64,000 nt of DNA from Flaccisagitta enflata (GCA_965153355.1 OZ231127.1:56792001-56856000); one strand, 5' to 3'; shown: positions 21,107 through 33,413, counted from the first letter of the stretch. Notes: generated by a model from the sequence alone, not told the origin. A program made the numbers and translations.

Positions 21107-21564
21107 TGTGGGCTCTCAATAGAGTCCATCCTTTTACCTTCAATCATCAATCTCATTTGCATATTGCAGTCTCCTCTCTTATGATTAATACCCTTGTCCT
21201 CGCATGCTCAATTACTGTTATTCTCCTTTCCCCTTTCTCTCCTATGTCCTACATGAGGTCAATCATGTTACATTGTCACGTTTCCTCTCCTATATCGTCT
21301 CATTGCAAAGTGATGTAGCTACCTCTTAATGCATATCATGTATTTCACCCTGACTGCTGTTATATCCTTGGAACTGATGTAGATTCAACTGGTGAGGGAA
21401 GGGTAAGAAATATAACCCCTTCAAAAGGCTGCTCAGACTATACACACGCCTCTATCTATTAACTTGCGAGTTCATAGATGAAAGACTCAAGTATTCAGTT
21501 ACGATCCGAGTCCCGGCTTATAGTCACGGAAGAGCTAGCTAGCCAGCTAGTAGCGTTATCTACA
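21107..21564 (+). repeat. 3' LTR of the Ty3/gypsy element
   Basis: 458 bp, apparently identical to 16486-16943. It is preceded by a short G-rich tract (CTGGGGGGCG) that may serve as the polypurine primer. Confidence 0.95.
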
Positions 21565-21848
21565 AACTTAAGCAAATAGATAAAGCTAAAATTCTGCCAC
21601 AAAAGTGATTGATCCTAATGTTTTATACTAAAAGTTTTTTTTGTAAGGTAACCTGTAGGGGGAGGCCATACCTCATTGTCAACCCCTTAGTGTCTATACA
21701 TTACACCAGCAAAATATCAGTCCTCTCATTGTACTGATGCTCAGGTTATGAGCTCCCCAATATTTCCAAGTCTAGACGACATCTACTGTATATGACGCTG
21801 AAAATCTGCACAAAAAAAAAGATTGATCCTATAGTTTTGTATTTAAAG

Positions 21849-22228
21849 TTTTTTTAGTCGCGTGCACGCGACTCTACAACCCGCTTTGTCAGTCCGTCAG
21901 TCCGTTGGTCCATTGGTCCGTCCGTTGGTCCATTGGTCCGTCGGACCGTCGGTCCGTCGGTCCGTTGGTCCGTTGGTCCGTTGGTCTGTCAAACTTTACT
22001 TTTTTATTATGCTTAAAGTTATTTCTTGTCATTCTAAGTCATTTTAAGTCATTCTAAGTCATTCTAAGTAATTCAAAGTCAAATAGGTCAAAGTAGTCAT
22101 TTTAGTCATTTTAGGTCTTTTTAAGTCATTCAAAGTTGTCTTGAGTTATTGTAAGTCATCTTGAGCCAATAAAAGTTATCTTAAGTTATTTATGTCTCGC
22201 ACGTGACTTATAGGTGTTGGCCTTGTTC
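21849..22228 (+). mobile_element. HFE element with internal TCATTCTAAG array
   Basis: The 5' palindrome AGTCGCGTGCACGCGACT (21856-21873) is followed by CCGCTTTGTC, (CCGTTGGT)n and about 170 bp of 10-bp units (22022-22190). The 3' end has GCACGTGACT (22199-22208) and GGCCTTGTT. It interrupts a sequence whose uninterrupted version lies at 21610-21670 (aaagtttttttt...taaggtaacc), which gives an empty site for comparison. Confidence 0.85.
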
Positions 22229-22480
22229 CTAAGGTAAACCATAGGGGGATCCCGGGTATGCCGAACCCCATCATCAACCCCTTAGGGTCTATACATTACA
22301 CCAGTAGTAGTACCCATATCTGGTGTACTTAGCGCCCCTAATTCGTTTTCATGTTCTTCTTATGAGAAAGACATTCTCTCCACGTGGTCTCATTTTTCTT
22401 ACATGTGCATTTGAAAATATATGAACAAGTAAAAAAAACAGTGCTTCATGTATATGTATGTATCTTAATTATCTTGATTT
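22229..22480. repeat. Partial duplicate of the CAGTAGATG-family right arm
   Basis: 'TAAGGTAAACCATAGGGGG' through 'TCTATACATTACACCAG' (22230-22312) repeats 21645-21714. Beyond 22330 nothing is recognised. Confidence 0.6.
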
Positions 22481-22490
22481 GACAGCAAGG

Positions 22491-22652
22491 CCTAAAATCA
22501 GCCCTCCATGACTGAAGCCTACCCTCAAAACCTCTAATCTGCCCTCCAGACCTCTAATCAGCCCAACAAGCTTCAAATCAGCATTCCAGGCCTGAAATAT
22601 GCTCCCTCAGGTTGTCTGGAAATTCACCCTGGTGGGACTGCCGCCCTGCTCT
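22491..22652. mobile_element. Right half of a GCAGCGGCCCC element
   Basis: About 20-bp repeats (GCCCTCCA...CTCAAATCA) run into GTCTGGAAATTCACCCTGG and GGACTGCCGCCCTGCTC, the right inverted repeat of the family. Confidence 0.65.
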
Positions 22653-23060
22653 CATCGGGTACCACCGTCCACATGAGATCCCCGGATGACTAGTTTATTT
22701 CTTTGAGCATTAGACTAAAATGGGCGATATCCAATTAAATGATAATGATGCCCATTGCTGCTCGCTCATTTTAAGGCATATGAGGCTGGAATTCCGGCCC
22801 TCATGTCTAAAACTCCATGCCATGCATTTGAATTTTGAGGTTAGCATGTTAGGATTCAGAGCTAGGCGTTAGAGCTTGACGTCTGAGATTGAGGCAAAGG
22901 TTGTTGGTTGTTTCAATATTGGCTAGGAGTTAGCTCTTCGAGACTAAGATTTTGCTTTTTATGGAACGATGCAAACGTGTATCCAAAATTCTAGGGCTGC
23001 TGCCCTCCTCTTGCCCTTTCACAATGAGCAAAACTGGCTCGGCATAGCTGCCAATTTGCG

Positions 23061-26000
23061 ATATCTCTCCAATTACAAGGATATGAGATCTGAAATTTTT
23101 CTGTGGTGTGCACCTATAGTACCCCCAACCCCCATAAGGGTTTGGAGCTGTTCCGGGCATTTTTTGTTTTTGGTTGTCAAAATTTTTTTATTTCTTAAAA
23201 TCACTTTTGTAGGCCAAAAAAATCGTTTCAAAATTTTATTTTTATGTTACATGTAGTCAATACCCAGAGCTACAAATTTCATTTTTTGAAAAATATTTTT
23301 GGCCAATTTTTAAGGGAATGGCACTAAAAAAAACAAAATTTCAAAAAAATGAAAAATCGCTATATTTTCTAAAATAATTGGTTTAGCATAATAATTTTTG
23401 GCATGGAGGTAGTCCTGAAAACCCTTTATGTGTATGCAAAATTTCAACTTCCATACTTGAATTTTGAAGGAGTTATGCGATTTTGAAATTTTGATATTTT
23501 TTGGTAAAAAACATTTTTTCTTCTAAATTTTTTTTTTGTGAACCATTTTTCATGAAATTTCATAGACAAACAAAGAAATTGATATTTTTTTGCTTCCAAA
23601 AAAAATTTGGGCACTGCGACCCCTTAAAAAAATTTTTTTTTCTCAAAAATTGCTAAAATTGGCTATTTTTCTAGGTTGAATAAAAACTGTTCCTGTTATC
23701 CGATCAACTTCATTTTTGGAGGGATTATCAACCTACATCTGCAGTAACTATGTTTCAAATTTCAAGTAAATCGGATAATTCGTTCCGGAGATATATAAGT
23801 TCAAAGTGGAAAGGGTGAGCTAAAATCACTGTTTCTGTGGTATTTAAATGATAAGTCTTTATTGACGGTTAGCTACAAGTGTCTCAAAAAGATAATGTTT
23901 AATCGATACGTTGCGAAAATTGTTGCAAATAGGTGTTGAATATGTCCCTGCAGCATAACCAACCAAAATTTTTGGATTTCACAGTCTCTAAAAATACAGG
24001 CATCAAAAAACTTTTTTTGGCATTTTTTGCCACATTTTTGGGGTGTAACGCATATAAAATGACATTCCCATTCCCATATTTTTGTGGCATAGTAGTCCAT
24101 GATAGGACAGATGTCCCCCCAAAAATTTATTCATTTCTGTCACGCTTAAAGCACAAAAATTTTGGTTTAAAATGGCAAAAAATGCAATTTTTTGAATTTT
24201 TTAAGCTGTTTTTGGGGTGTAATGCATATTAAACGACATCCCCATCCCCAAATTTTTTGTGGCATAGTAGTCCATGATAGGACAGATGTCCCCCAAAAAA
24301 TTTATTCATTTCCGTCATGTTTTAAGCACAAAAATTTTGGTTTAAAATGGCAAAAAATGCGATTTTTTGAATTATTTAAGCTGTTTTTGGGGTGTTATGC
24401 ATATTAAATGACATCCCCATCCCCAAACTTTTTGTGGCATAGTAGTCCATGATAGGACAGATGTCCCCCCAAAAATTTATTCATTTCCGTCATGCTTTGA
24501 GCACAAAAATTTTGGTTTAAAAGGTCAAAAAATGCAATTTTTTGAATTTCTTAAGCTGTTTTTGGGGTGAATGCATATTAAACGACATCCCCATCCCCAA
24601 ATTTTTTGTGCTTAAAGCGTGACGGAAATGAATAAATTTTTGGGGGGACATCTGTCCTACCGGGTGATCAGCCGGAACTGAGTAAATCTTTTTAGACGCC
24701 GAGACTGAACCACTGATAATTGAAATGTGGGCAATAGTTTATCATAAAGAAAATTAATGAACGTTTACTTTAAGCTAAAGATGGATATTGTAGCCCAAAA
24801 GGCTTGCAAATAATGGCTGTAGATGCTTTTTTCCATGATCGGGTATTAATGCAAAAATTGGAGAAACTTGGACAAGTGACTTTTTTCCATTTACGCAATG
24901 TCGATGGTATTTTGAGTATATCTGTTGATTGGGAGGAGCTTAAATCTGTTTTTCTGTGCCTGATTGACAAGTTTTTAATTCAGTTTTGAAGAAAACCGCA
25001 ACTTTATACCTAATATGTCTCTACTCTAAGTGAAATGACTTGACATCAGACAACGATTTCGCGCAAAACTGCACCACTTTTGCAAATTGACTTAAACCGA
25101 AATATAACTTAGAAGGCTGTTTCTTTAACATTTTAGGGCTATTCCTTTTAGATAAGCTAACGTTCAGCAATTCTCTTCAATTCTAGACCATCCCCAACTA
25201 ATTTTCTTTTGTATTTCAAGAGTAATAGCATCATACATTTACTCAATTCCGGCTGATCACCCGGTATCATGGATTACTATGCCACAAAAAGTTTGGGGTT
25301 GGGGATGTTGTTTAATAGGCATTACACCCCAAAAACAGCTTTAAAAAATACAAAAATTGCATTTTTTGTTATTTTAAACCAAAATTTTTGTGCTTAAAGC
25401 ATGATGGAAATGAATAATTTTTTGGGGGGACATCAGTCCTATCATGGACTACTATGCCACAAAAAGTTTTGGGATGGGGATGTCATATAATATGCATAAC
25501 ACCCCAAAAACAGCTTAAATAATTCAAAAAATCGCATTTTTTGCCATTTTAAACCAAAATTTTTATGCTTAAAGCGTGACGGAAATGAATAAATTTTTTG
25601 GGGGACATCTGTCCTATCATGGACTACTATTTCACAAAAAATTTGGGGATGGGGATGTCGTTTAACATGCATTACACCCCAAAAACAGCTTAAAAAATTC
25701 AAAAAATCGCATTTTTTGCCATTTTAAACCAAAATTTTTGTGCTTTAACCGTGACGGAAATGAATAAATTTTTGGGGGGACATCTGTCCTATCATGGACT
25801 ACTATGCCACAAAAAATTTGGGGATGGGAATGTCGTTTTATATGCGTTATATCCCAAAAATGTGGCAAAAAATGCCAAAAAAGGCATTTTTTGCAGTTTT
25901 TTGATGCCTATATTTTTAAAGACTGTGAAATCCAAAAGATTTGGTTGGTTATGCTGCAGGGACATATTCAACACCTATTTGCAACAATTTTCGCAACGTA

Positions 26001-26834
26001 TCGATTAAACATTATCTTTTTGAGACACTTGTAGCTAACCGTCAATAAAGACTTATCATTTAAACACCACAGAAACAGTGATTTTAGCTCACCCTTTCCA
26101 CTTTGAACTTGAATATCTCCGGAGAAAATTATCTGATTTACTTGAAATTTGAAACATAGTTACTGCAGATGTAGGTTGATAATCCCTCCAAAATCGGATA
26201 ACAGGAACAATTTTTATTCAACCTAGAAAAATAGCCAATTTTAGCAATTTTTGAGAAAAAAAATTTTTTAAGGGGTCGCAGTGCCCAAATTTTTTTTGGA
26301 AGCAAAAAAATATCAATTTCTTTGTTTGTCTATGAAATTTCATGAAAAATGGTTCACAAAAAAAAAAATTAGAAGAAAAAATGTTTTTTACCAAAATATA
26401 TCAAAATTTCAAAATCGCATAGCTCCTTCAAAATTCAAGTATGGAAGTTGAAATTTTGCATACACATAAAGGGTTTTCAGGACTACCTCCATGCCAAAAA
26501 TTATTATGCTAAGCCAATTATTTTAGAAAATATAGCGATTTTTCATTTTTTTGAAATTTTGTTTTTTTTAGTGCCATTCCCTTAAAAATTGGCCAAAAAT
26601 ATTTTTCAAAAAATGAAATTTGTAGCTCTGGGTATTGACTACATGTAACATAAAAATAAAATTTTGAAACGAATTTTTTGGCCTACAAAAGTGATTTTAA
26701 GAAATAAAAAATTTTTGACAACCAAAAACAAAAAATGCCCGGAACAGCTCCAAACCCTTATGGGGGGTGGGGGTACTATAGGTGCACACCACAGAAAAAT
26801 TTCAGATCTCATATCCTTGTAATTGGAGAGATAT
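23061..26834. mobile_element. Giant foldback (3.2 kb palindrome) with inverted ~178-bp tandem arrays
   Basis: The left arm (23061-24659) and the right arm (25265-26834) are near-complete inverted copies. The outer ~1 kb of each is unique ('TGCCCGGAACAGCTCC', 'GGTGTGCACC' occur once per arm). The inner ~570 bp consists of about three ~178-bp tandem units per arm (landmark GGACAGATGTCCCCCC and its inverse). The centre is occupied by a separate TA-inserted element. No protein of convincing composition is encoded. It is a foldback-type element or an inverted duplication; I cannot say which. Confidence 0.9.
24660..25264. mobile_element. 605-bp TA-flanked miniature transposon in the foldback centre (CCGGGTGATCAGCC family)
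   Basis: The ends CCGGGTGATCAGCCGGAA and its inverse lie between TA at 24658-24659 and 25265-25266. The flanks join to the uninterrupted foldback unit ('CTGTCC-TA-TCATGGA'), which proves insertion at a TA. No transposase frame. Confidence 0.85.
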
Positions 26835-26859
26835 GGCTTCCCTCCTTATCACCAGTTCT

Positions 26860-27465
26860 TTGATTCCAGTACTGTACTTCTAACGCTTACATTTCTTTTG
26901 TCTCCGCCCTCTCCCCCCAAAAGTGGCAAAATAAAAAAAGAGAAAAAATGTTTTTCAATGTTTCACATACATCAAATGAGAAAAACATAGCAAAATCTAT
27001 GATCATTTGAAAGCTTTTTGAAATATCTTCAAAATGGGACTATGCTGGTAGTCGTAGCTTTATTTGTTAGGAAATAACATAAGAATAAAGAGTAGATGGT
27101 CAAGAGTGTAAAAGCCGCATAGAAAAAGCTGTACTTTTAAAAAATCTATTTGAACTTTTTTTTTAAATATTATTTCAAAGGTTTTTGAATTTTCTTTCAT
27201 TTAAGACCAATCCCAGATTCGTAGCTCAAACCGTTTAAGAGTTACAGCTCGTCAAAGTGAACTACTTCTTTTCAAACCCTTTTTAATTCAGTTGAATCCT
27301 AAAACTGAATATGGCAATGTTTTTATTGATTCTTATGCAAAATTTAAACGAATATAGCTAGAATAACCAGCCACGTCTCATTTGAAAGATCTTTTGCAGA
27401 ACTTTCAAACGGTCACTGATTTTTTATAGTTTAAATCTTCGCCTCAGCACAAATTAGCGTAACAA
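26860..27465. other. AT-rich, probable decayed miniature element
   Basis: It contains the 'GACCAATCCCAGATTCGTAGC' type phrase at 27208-27230 shared with other miniature elements. The possible ends (TAACGCTTACATT at 26880 and its loose inverse at 27450) are too diverged to call. Confidence 0.35.
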
Positions 27466-27817
27466 GTTGTCTCTTTTTTTATTTTGCAACTGTTATCCGT
27501 CGCCTCTCTCTGCCCTACCCTCCCTAACCAATATCTTTCGCTTTCAATCTTTCATCTTCTCTTTCCACTACCTTGTTCATTCCTCGTCTGTTTCTCATAC
27601 GTCTTTTTCCCAATCATTGCTCACCGACTACCAAGAAATAACTGAATGAAGATTCCAACTGAACAAATACTTCAGACCTCTTGGTGGGGCTGTACATGAA
27701 CCCTGCCCATGTTTGATGTGGTCTAGTTACTACCATAGCATACCATAGCACCACAAAACTGAGGAATCTGATTTTGTATTGTGACTTTGTCTGTCTGTCT
27801 CTTTCTCTCTCTCTCTC

Positions 27818-27977
<160 letters not shown>

Positions 27978-27979
27978 AG

Positions 27980-28082
27980 CTTCTACCACCTTCCCCATTT
28001 CGCGGCGCGTAGCCCACTTGTTTTGACCAAAGAGGGACGTGTGAGAGACGATGATAATAAATCAACGGCTAGCCTCACTTGA
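27980..28082 (+). CDS. Weak candidate terminal exon after a (TC)n acceptor
   Basis: (TC)n-TTTCAG directly precedes a frame that begins FYHLPHFAARSP and runs 33 codons to TGA at 28080-28082, phase 1 at the acceptor. It is GC-richer than its surroundings. No upstream exon is identified, so this is weak. Confidence 0.15.
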
Positions 28083-29370
28083 CAATTTGGCGCGCCAAAC
28101 CAACACCAGAAACGTGACAACAACAAACGCCAGAAATTGGAACCATGAAACCCAGACCGAAAAAAAACCCCGAAAAATCGCTCGCGCCCAATTCTAAATC
28201 TTACTCTTGATTTGTAAAGACACAACTGATGTACTCATGTTCGTATTTCAAGGGACCGCTGTCATAGAATGTAGATGCAGATGGAATTCATGGAATAGGC
28301 AAAATAAAAAAGATGTTGAAAAGGGTGATATTTTTTATTGTAGCATCAACATTTTTTTTTATCGGCCGCGGAGAAATTGGAAACAATGACAACTTGAGCC
28401 AAAAGTCAATAGTAGCGGTTGTAACAGAAGTAGTCTTAGGTAAATTTTGATCCCAATGCGCTGTGGTTTGTTTGTATGAATAACCCCAGCCACGTGCAAA
28501 CCTAGTCGTGACTCAACTTTCTTGACATACCTGAAGCAATGAAAAAGAGGAATCAATTCTAAAGTGAAACCAAAAGTAAAAAAAACCTTCGATTTTTTGA
28601 TAAATGAAACTGGGTTTTACTTCATTCTGAATGATGATCAATCCAATCTCAGTATGTAAAATTTTCTATTGTGCCTCAATGAGCATTACACATTGAGCAA
28701 ATGCACCTATGTTGGCGATTGATTTTCAAATCTCTACATCTGAAAAAAGGAACCTCACTCTTTTAATTGTTTTATTTTCCTTTGATTAATATCTTTTCCT
28801 GCTTTGGCGGGTCAGAAAACTTGTTTGAATGGGTTATCCAATAAGGATTCCAGTAGAACATTTTTTTCTCTTCTCAGCCTAAGAAGTGACAGACTTTTCT
28901 AATTTTCAATCAAGAAAAAAATGATCTTAAAAAAAAATCAAATCAAGCTAAGACTATTTTAAGGTGAAAGTTGAGTCGTTGAGCTTGAGGCATATCTTCT
29001 TCTTTCTCTTCCTCTGCCCTTATCTCTCTTCCACTATATCTTTATATCTTTTTCTCATTCCGACTGATGAAGATTTGAGTACAGATCGAAAATTATCGGA
29101 TTTCAATTGTCACCATTGTTGATATTTGCGTCCAAATACATTCAATAAGCTAAGACTAAGACAATATAAGCTTCACCCAAGCAACGAGTGTTCTGAGAAT
29201 TCTCCTATGTCAACTGACTTTAAACTCACTAAAGAAACGCGTGTTCGCGATTTAAAAAAGAATGGAGCAGCTGCAGAAGACAGTATTAGTTTCTTACAGA
29301 CTTTGATTAGAATTTGCCTCCTATCATGGGTCATCAGCTGCCCGCTGTTATTTCAGCCACTTCTTGGCTG
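28083..29370. other. No gene recognised
   Basis: AT-rich unique sequence without a sustained frame or a clear inverted repeat. Confidence 0.5.
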
Positions 29371-29374
29371 AAAG

Positions 29375-29479
<105 letters not shown>

Positions 29480-29667
29480 TCAATTGGATTGTGCCGAAAT
29501 TTCTCAACAAAGTCAACGTTGACAGGCGACAAAATTTAAAGCCGGAGAAAGGAATTGGAGACAGACAAAAAAGAAAAAAACATTAGCAAATACACCAGGT
29601 TTCTTTATGCTTTTTACTCCTCACCATTGTTGCTGAGTCTTGATCAAAAGATGTGGATCCATGGAAC

Positions 29668-30255
<588 letters not shown>

Positions 30256-30780
30256 CATGGAACCATGCAATTTGTGTTATTTGTATGAGAAATGTTTCAT
30301 TACTCATTTCACCATAAAAGGCCAACTCAGTCTTTTTCCTATCGTTCTCTTTTTCTACCGATATGTCGTGTTTTTGTTTTTGTTATGCTGCTAATATTTT
30401 TGTCGACATTCTCTTGTAAATGTCTGCTAGTAACAAAATGTTTATCATGCATTATCATGTCCTTTCTCGTCCATTATTTAGAGCTCAACTGAGCTATCGC
30501 GCAGAGAGAAGAAATTGCAGTGATATCCCTCTGCGGTGAAGGCTTGCTACAATAACCTCTGGAATAAATTTGAGAATTCCCACGTGAATGGCGTGAATAG
30601 CGTGGTTGTCTTCAATATCATCCCTTAAATATTGCCTATGTCATTAGAGTAGCACGCATGTCCGGACAGTAATCGCTAGTCAGTGCTTATACGTTATGAG
30701 TCGAAAGTCAACGCGTGTCAACGCTTATTAGCGCCGAATTATGTTTAGAGAGTCAGTGCCAGTCATGTCAGCGCCTCACT

Positions 30781-31135
30781 ATGAGCCAGATCAGCCCAGC
30801 TAAAGAAAATTCCCATACCCAGCCTCTAACCACCCAGCAACCACCCCAAAAGGCTCAAACCGCCTTCACTATGAGCCAGATCAGCCCAGCTAAAGAAAAT
30901 TCCCATACCCAGCCTCTAACCACCCAGCAACCACCCCAAAAGGCTCAAACCGCCTTCACTATGAGCCAGATCAGCCCAGCTAAAGAAAATTCCCATACCC
31001 AGCCTCTAACCACCCAGCAACCACCCCAAAAGGCTCAAACCGCCTTCACTATGAGCCAGATCAGCCCAGCTAAAGAAAATTCCCATACCCAGCCTCTAAC
31101 CACCCAGCAACCACCCCAAAAGGCTCAAACCGCCT
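30781..31135 (+). repeat. Four near-perfect 90-bp tandem units
   Basis: Units at 30781, 30871, 30961 and 31051 (the last cut at 31135) look identical. Each is 90 bp, open in one frame, and reads MSQISPAKENSH... through a Gln/Pro-rich stretch, 30 residues per unit. The frame continues into both flanks (about 30715-31293), but the only upstream initiator is GTG and no splice sites were found, so coding is unproven. The flanks carry GTCAGCGCC phrases on both sides. Confidence 0.9.
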
Positions 31136-31185
31136 GTCAGCGCCACTTGACGGTCAATGGTCATCGCGATTGCGCGCAAGCAGCG

Positions 31186-31290
31186 TCAGTCAGCGCCACT
31201 TACAAGTTGTCAGGCAGCGCCAGTCAGCGTCAGTCAGCGCCACTTACAAGTTGCCAGGCAGCGCCAGTCAGCGTCAGTCAGCGCCACTTT
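31186..31290. repeat. ~44-bp repeat of CAGTCAGCGCCACTTACAAG
   Basis: Two full units and one partial unit of CAGTCAGCGTCAGTCAGCGC with ACTTACAAGTTG(C/T)CAGG. The same GTCAGCGCC phrase flanks the 90-bp array. Confidence 0.8.
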
Positions 31291-31770
31291 TAGTTTACAA
31301 AGTCAGTACCAGTCTGTGACTCTTATGTGTCGACAGAATTCAAACGCTGTAGAAGGGAAGGAAAATGACTGAATCAGAGCGTGAGATGGCAATCAACAAA
31401 CTTGTTAGGCGAATCGCAGAAAAAAGGCCAGAAAACTACATATGGAGACGGTCGTGAACATGCGGTGGTGATTATGTGGCGATACATAAGGAGCTGACAG
31501 AGGGGTAATTGCGCTTTAGAATTGAGACACTCAGAGAAGTATTATGGTTTTGGAGAACTGGTCACTACCCTGTTTTTAAAAACGAATGAAACCAGCAAAA
31601 CATATAATAAATCCAGCATTGTTCTTCTATTAAGGCAGTTATTCTACCATCCATTCATGCCAAATTTCATATCAGTGGGTCTACCGGTTTGGCTTCCACA
31701 TAGAAATATGACTATAAGACTATAAGACTTCGGGGCCTTGAACATTGGTGTTGCAATTCATGATTGTAAT

Positions 31771-31880
31771 TTTTAGTCGCGTGCTACACAACTCTACACC
31801 CCGCTTTGTCGATCCGTTCGTCTGTCGGTCTGTCCGTCGGTCCGTCACACATTACTTTTTTTGGGTTTTTGCGGTCTTTG
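31771..31880 (+). mobile_element. 5' part of an HFE element
   Basis: AGTCGCGTGCTACACAACTC (31775-31794) after a T run, then CCCCGCTTTGTC, (CGTCTGTCGGTC)n and CACATTACTTTTTT. It is cut off near 31880 where a TAGGGATG end begins. Confidence 0.75.
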
Positions 31881-31885
31881 ACCTA

Positions 31886-32109
31886 GGGATGTATAATTGT
31901 TAGTAATTAACGATTGATTAACGATCAATAAGCAAATTAATTATCAAACACGTTAAAAGAATTTAATCGTTAATCATGATCCTAACGCAAAGCTGAAATG
32001 TGACTTAGGTTCGCATCTTTACGCAAATGGGCAAAATTCTATAATGTTCTTTGTCATTGCTTCTTTTTTATTCTCTTCCTCACTTTCTTTCTTTCTTTCT
32101 TTCTTTCTG

Positions 32110-32188
<79 letters not shown>

Positions 32189-32637
32189 CTCTTTTTTTGC
32201 AGGATTGAGCAAGGAAAATCATCATTATACGACTATGTAACAACAACAATTAAACATGCATTTTCACATCGCAATCATATTGTTGATCCTCTCTGCTTTT
32301 TCTTCTCATTTTCTGTGACTCTCTAACACGCTGTCTGTTGGCACAGGGCTAGTCTATTGGTCTGTACATCAGTCAGTCAAGAACAAATGCTTTTTTTCGT
32401 GTTTTGAGCTGTTTTTGCATCTCTGCCCCTGCCCTTTTGCACCTGACTTAAGTAGTTGTGTACGTATCAACAAGGAAAAGATGATTCTTTTTTCCATTAC
32501 AGGTATTGTAGTCAATAGTTATGTATCAGCTTTCATTTCTGTAAGATTAGCTAAAAACTAACGATTAACAATGATTAATGATCTAAATTAACTGACCAAC
32601 GATGATTAATTCAAAAATTGTTCGTTAGCACTCCTAC
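31886..32637. mobile_element. Possible hAT-like element with TAGGGATG/TAGGAGTG ends
   Basis: The left end TAGGGATGTATAATTGTTAG and the inverted right end TAGGAGTGCTAACGAACAAT share an AACGATTAATT-rich inner part. The flanking 8-mers do not match, so the boundaries are uncertain. It contains a (TTTC)n array and an HFE-like 3' fragment (about 32340-32475). Confidence 0.35.
32086..32190. repeat. (TTTC)n microsatellite
   Basis: About 105 bp of TTTC with one TGTC interruption. Confidence 0.97.
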
Positions 32638-32796
32638 TATCTAGAAAAAAAGTTTATCGGCAAGATCATTATCAGGCTGTTAATTCATCAAATGACTAGA
32701 AAAACCATAATTTGATCTTTGAGACTCTTTGTATAAATCTTGTGAACAACAATAACGGCCTAAATTATCTTCATATGCTCTTGAAGATATATTTTG

Positions 32797-32997
32797 AGAA
32801 AGGATGAGGCAGTCTTCCCTCACACCTTCAGAGCAGAATTTTTTTTATCCATATCAAATGATGCGCGATACATTCTCCATGGCTGCTTACTTACCAACCA
32901 TCTGATCTATAACCGAGTTTGGAGTGACCAGGGAAATGACAAGGCGATCCTATGGCATCACTGTAGCAGCCTTAAAGCTAGACAACAGCCTTAAACT
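32797..32997 (+). CDS. Unidentified open frame, protein-like, no start codon
   Basis: A 66-codon frame with balanced composition (contains 'FPHTFRAEFFLSISNDARY' and 'NHLIYNRVWSDQGNDK') ends at TAA 32993-32995 or shortly after. It lacks an ATG and a clear acceptor. It could be a remnant of a transposase or of a host exon; I do not recognise it. Confidence 0.2.
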
Positions 32998-33262
32998 AAC
33001 AAAAAAATAACACTTGGCCAAGTACCAAAAGCGACAAGTTATAAAATATAATTTTTCAGCCATTTTCATTTGAAGTAGCAATCTTGTTTTGCCCGTCATT
33101 TCTAATTCTAAACGAATCGTGCTACAAGAACGCGGTTGGTGGCACTAGATCAGAAAGTCGATGTAGTTTCAGAATCTCACTGATTTTCATAAGATTTTTT
33201 TATTTTTAGCAGAGATATGACCCAAAACGCTCGCCGATATATATATATGTTCTAGATAGTAC

Positions 33263-33359
33263 TTTGGCCTCACTGCTCCTGCCCAAATGATGAAGTAACC
33301 TCAAATACGGCCCCTGCCCACCCGCACGCAACTGGGAAAGCTGTGTATCTTGCCTTGTT
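33263..33359 (+). mobile_element. 3' half of an HFE element
   Basis: GGCCTCACTGCTCCTGCCC, CCCCTGCCCACCCGCACGC and AACTGGGAAAGCTGTGTATC, ending TGCCTTGTTA. The 5' half is absent. Confidence 0.75.
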
Positions 33360-33413
33360 ACGATAACATTTGTTGGATGTCTGTCATTGAATTAATGATT
33401 TCGCAATCTTATA

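Larger units (their letters stand above)
16486..21564 (+). mobile_element. Ty3/gypsy LTR retrotransposon, recent and internally deleted
   Basis: A 5079-bp element with two 458-bp LTRs that look identical by eye (TG...CA), flanked by the 4-bp duplication AACT (16482-16485 and 21565-21568). TGGTGAGCCCGAC directly after the 5' LTR resembles a tryptophan-tRNA primer site, as reported for the CsRn1 clade. Domain order is Gag, then the second half of reverse transcriptase, RNase H, integrase and a GPF motif, which is Ty3/gypsy order. Protease and the first half of reverse transcriptase are missing, and integrase is frameshifted. Identical LTRs with a broken interior mean that it was copied recently, presumably with enzymes supplied by another copy. 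It sits inside an older TIR element. Confidence 0.95.
16196..21788 (+). mobile_element. TIR element (CAGTAGATG family), copy 2, split by the Ty3 element
   Basis: The left end CAGTAGATGTTGTCTA is at 16196. The right end, TAGACGACATCTACTG, finishes at 21788, both flanked by TA. The middle (16486-21568) is the LTR element plus its 4-bp target duplication. The same family is complete at 40293-40866. Confidence 0.75.

Noticed and set aside
23933-26034. Open frames of 60-99 codons repeated in both directions ('KIYSFPSRFKHKNFGLKWQK')
   Set aside because: They are copies of one reading of the ~178-bp foldback unit; composition is AT-driven and no start or domain is consistent.
30781-31135. CRISPR-like array
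   Set aside because: The 90-bp units are contiguous and identical with no spacers between short repeats, and the genome is eukaryotic.
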